A DNA stretch of 64,000 nucleotides from Agaricus subrufescens (Eukaryota; Basidiomycota; Agaricomycetes; Agaricales; Agaricaceae): positions 1,919,894 through 1,983,893 of the forward strand of contig CM057063.1 of NCBI GenBank assembly GCA_029945375.1, read 5' to 3'. Below the pieces are notes generated by a model. The model worked only from the letters and a program-made list of their open reading frames with translations, had not been told where the DNA came from and did no database searches. Position numbers and translations under genes: made by a program. Shown here in pieces: positions 63,678 to 64,000 of this stretch (positions are counted from its first letter, which is position 1; every line of letters starts with the position of its first letter).

Positions 63678-64000
63678 ACGCCTCTGCTTCTTCTAAATGC
63701 ATGCCTATCAAAAATTTCTGTAATATTATTTTGCGCAAGTATAGTGTTGATTGAAGTCATTTAGCTTAAAATTCTTACCTTACACTGTCAATCTCTTTGA
63801 ATTGAACCTTCATATTGCGTGGTACGCCACAGCGGACCGTCTGATAAATCTTATCCTTATGACTGCCGACAATCCAATTCACTGTACAACATACACTATA
63901 ATTAACTATGGTGGCATTTTGTACGTCATTTTCCTTAAAGCAGCAGGGAACCCGGGGGATGGGGGGTGAAACAAACACAAACCAATATGACATATTAACT
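63678..64000. other. Right-edge intergenic sequence
   Basis: AT-rich sequence after the last gene. No gene, repeat or RNA was recognised. Confidence 0.5.

Overview
The window comes from a filamentous basidiomycete, most likely a mushroom-forming Agaricomycete. Genes are dense and cut by many GT-AG introns of about 50 nt. The content fits such a genome: tandem fungal P450s, an M43 secreted protease, a seven-helix membrane protein family and a degenerate kinase-like protein. No tRNA, rRNA or CRISPR array was recognised. Coordinates of multi-exon genes run from start codon to stop codon; introns I could place are listed in the entries.

Layout. (1) About 1-20830 is a minus-strand array of microsomal cytochrome P450 genes: one cut by the left edge, four complete, and one N-terminally truncated relic. 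Two of them (12142-14257 and 15419-17527) lie in a 3 kb tandem duplication whose left breakpoint is at the start codon of an unrelated Pro/Gly/Met-rich gene (11065-12037). (2) Between the relic and the next P450 sits a complete, apparently intact 4.8 kb DNA transposon (3258-8074). It has perfect 83-bp terminal inverted repeats, an 8-bp target duplication and a four-exon transposase of about 1379 residues. (3) 22114-32072 holds housekeeping genes: DPH3, two tandem proline iminopeptidases, PRP3, mitochondrial ribosomal protein L16 (divergent from PRP3 with only 37 bp between start codons), and a coiled-coil protein. (4) 32436-43506 holds an F-box-like protein, a Ser/Pro-rich nuclear-looking protein, a secreted M43 metalloprotease and the spindle-checkpoint kinase BUB1. 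(5) A purine-rich convergent intergenic region leads into minus-strand ataxin-2 (PBP1-like), then a degenerate kinase-like gene, an intracellular-type GH13 alpha-amylase and an MFS sugar transporter. (6) The right end, 57.7-63.7 kb, is another tandem duplication carrying two seven-helix membrane protein genes; the second appears frameshifted.

How the genes relate. The conserved genes (DPH3, PRP3, MRPL16, BUB1, ataxin-2) act in separate core processes and do not form a pathway. The P450 array, the paired peptidases and the paired membrane proteins are local expansions. The alpha-amylase and sugar transporter are convergent neighbours with compatible roles in glucan and sugar use, but no direct link is shown. 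The most notable element is the transposon, whose RNase H-like transposase most resembles the P-element/THAP9 group to my eye. That family assignment is inference.
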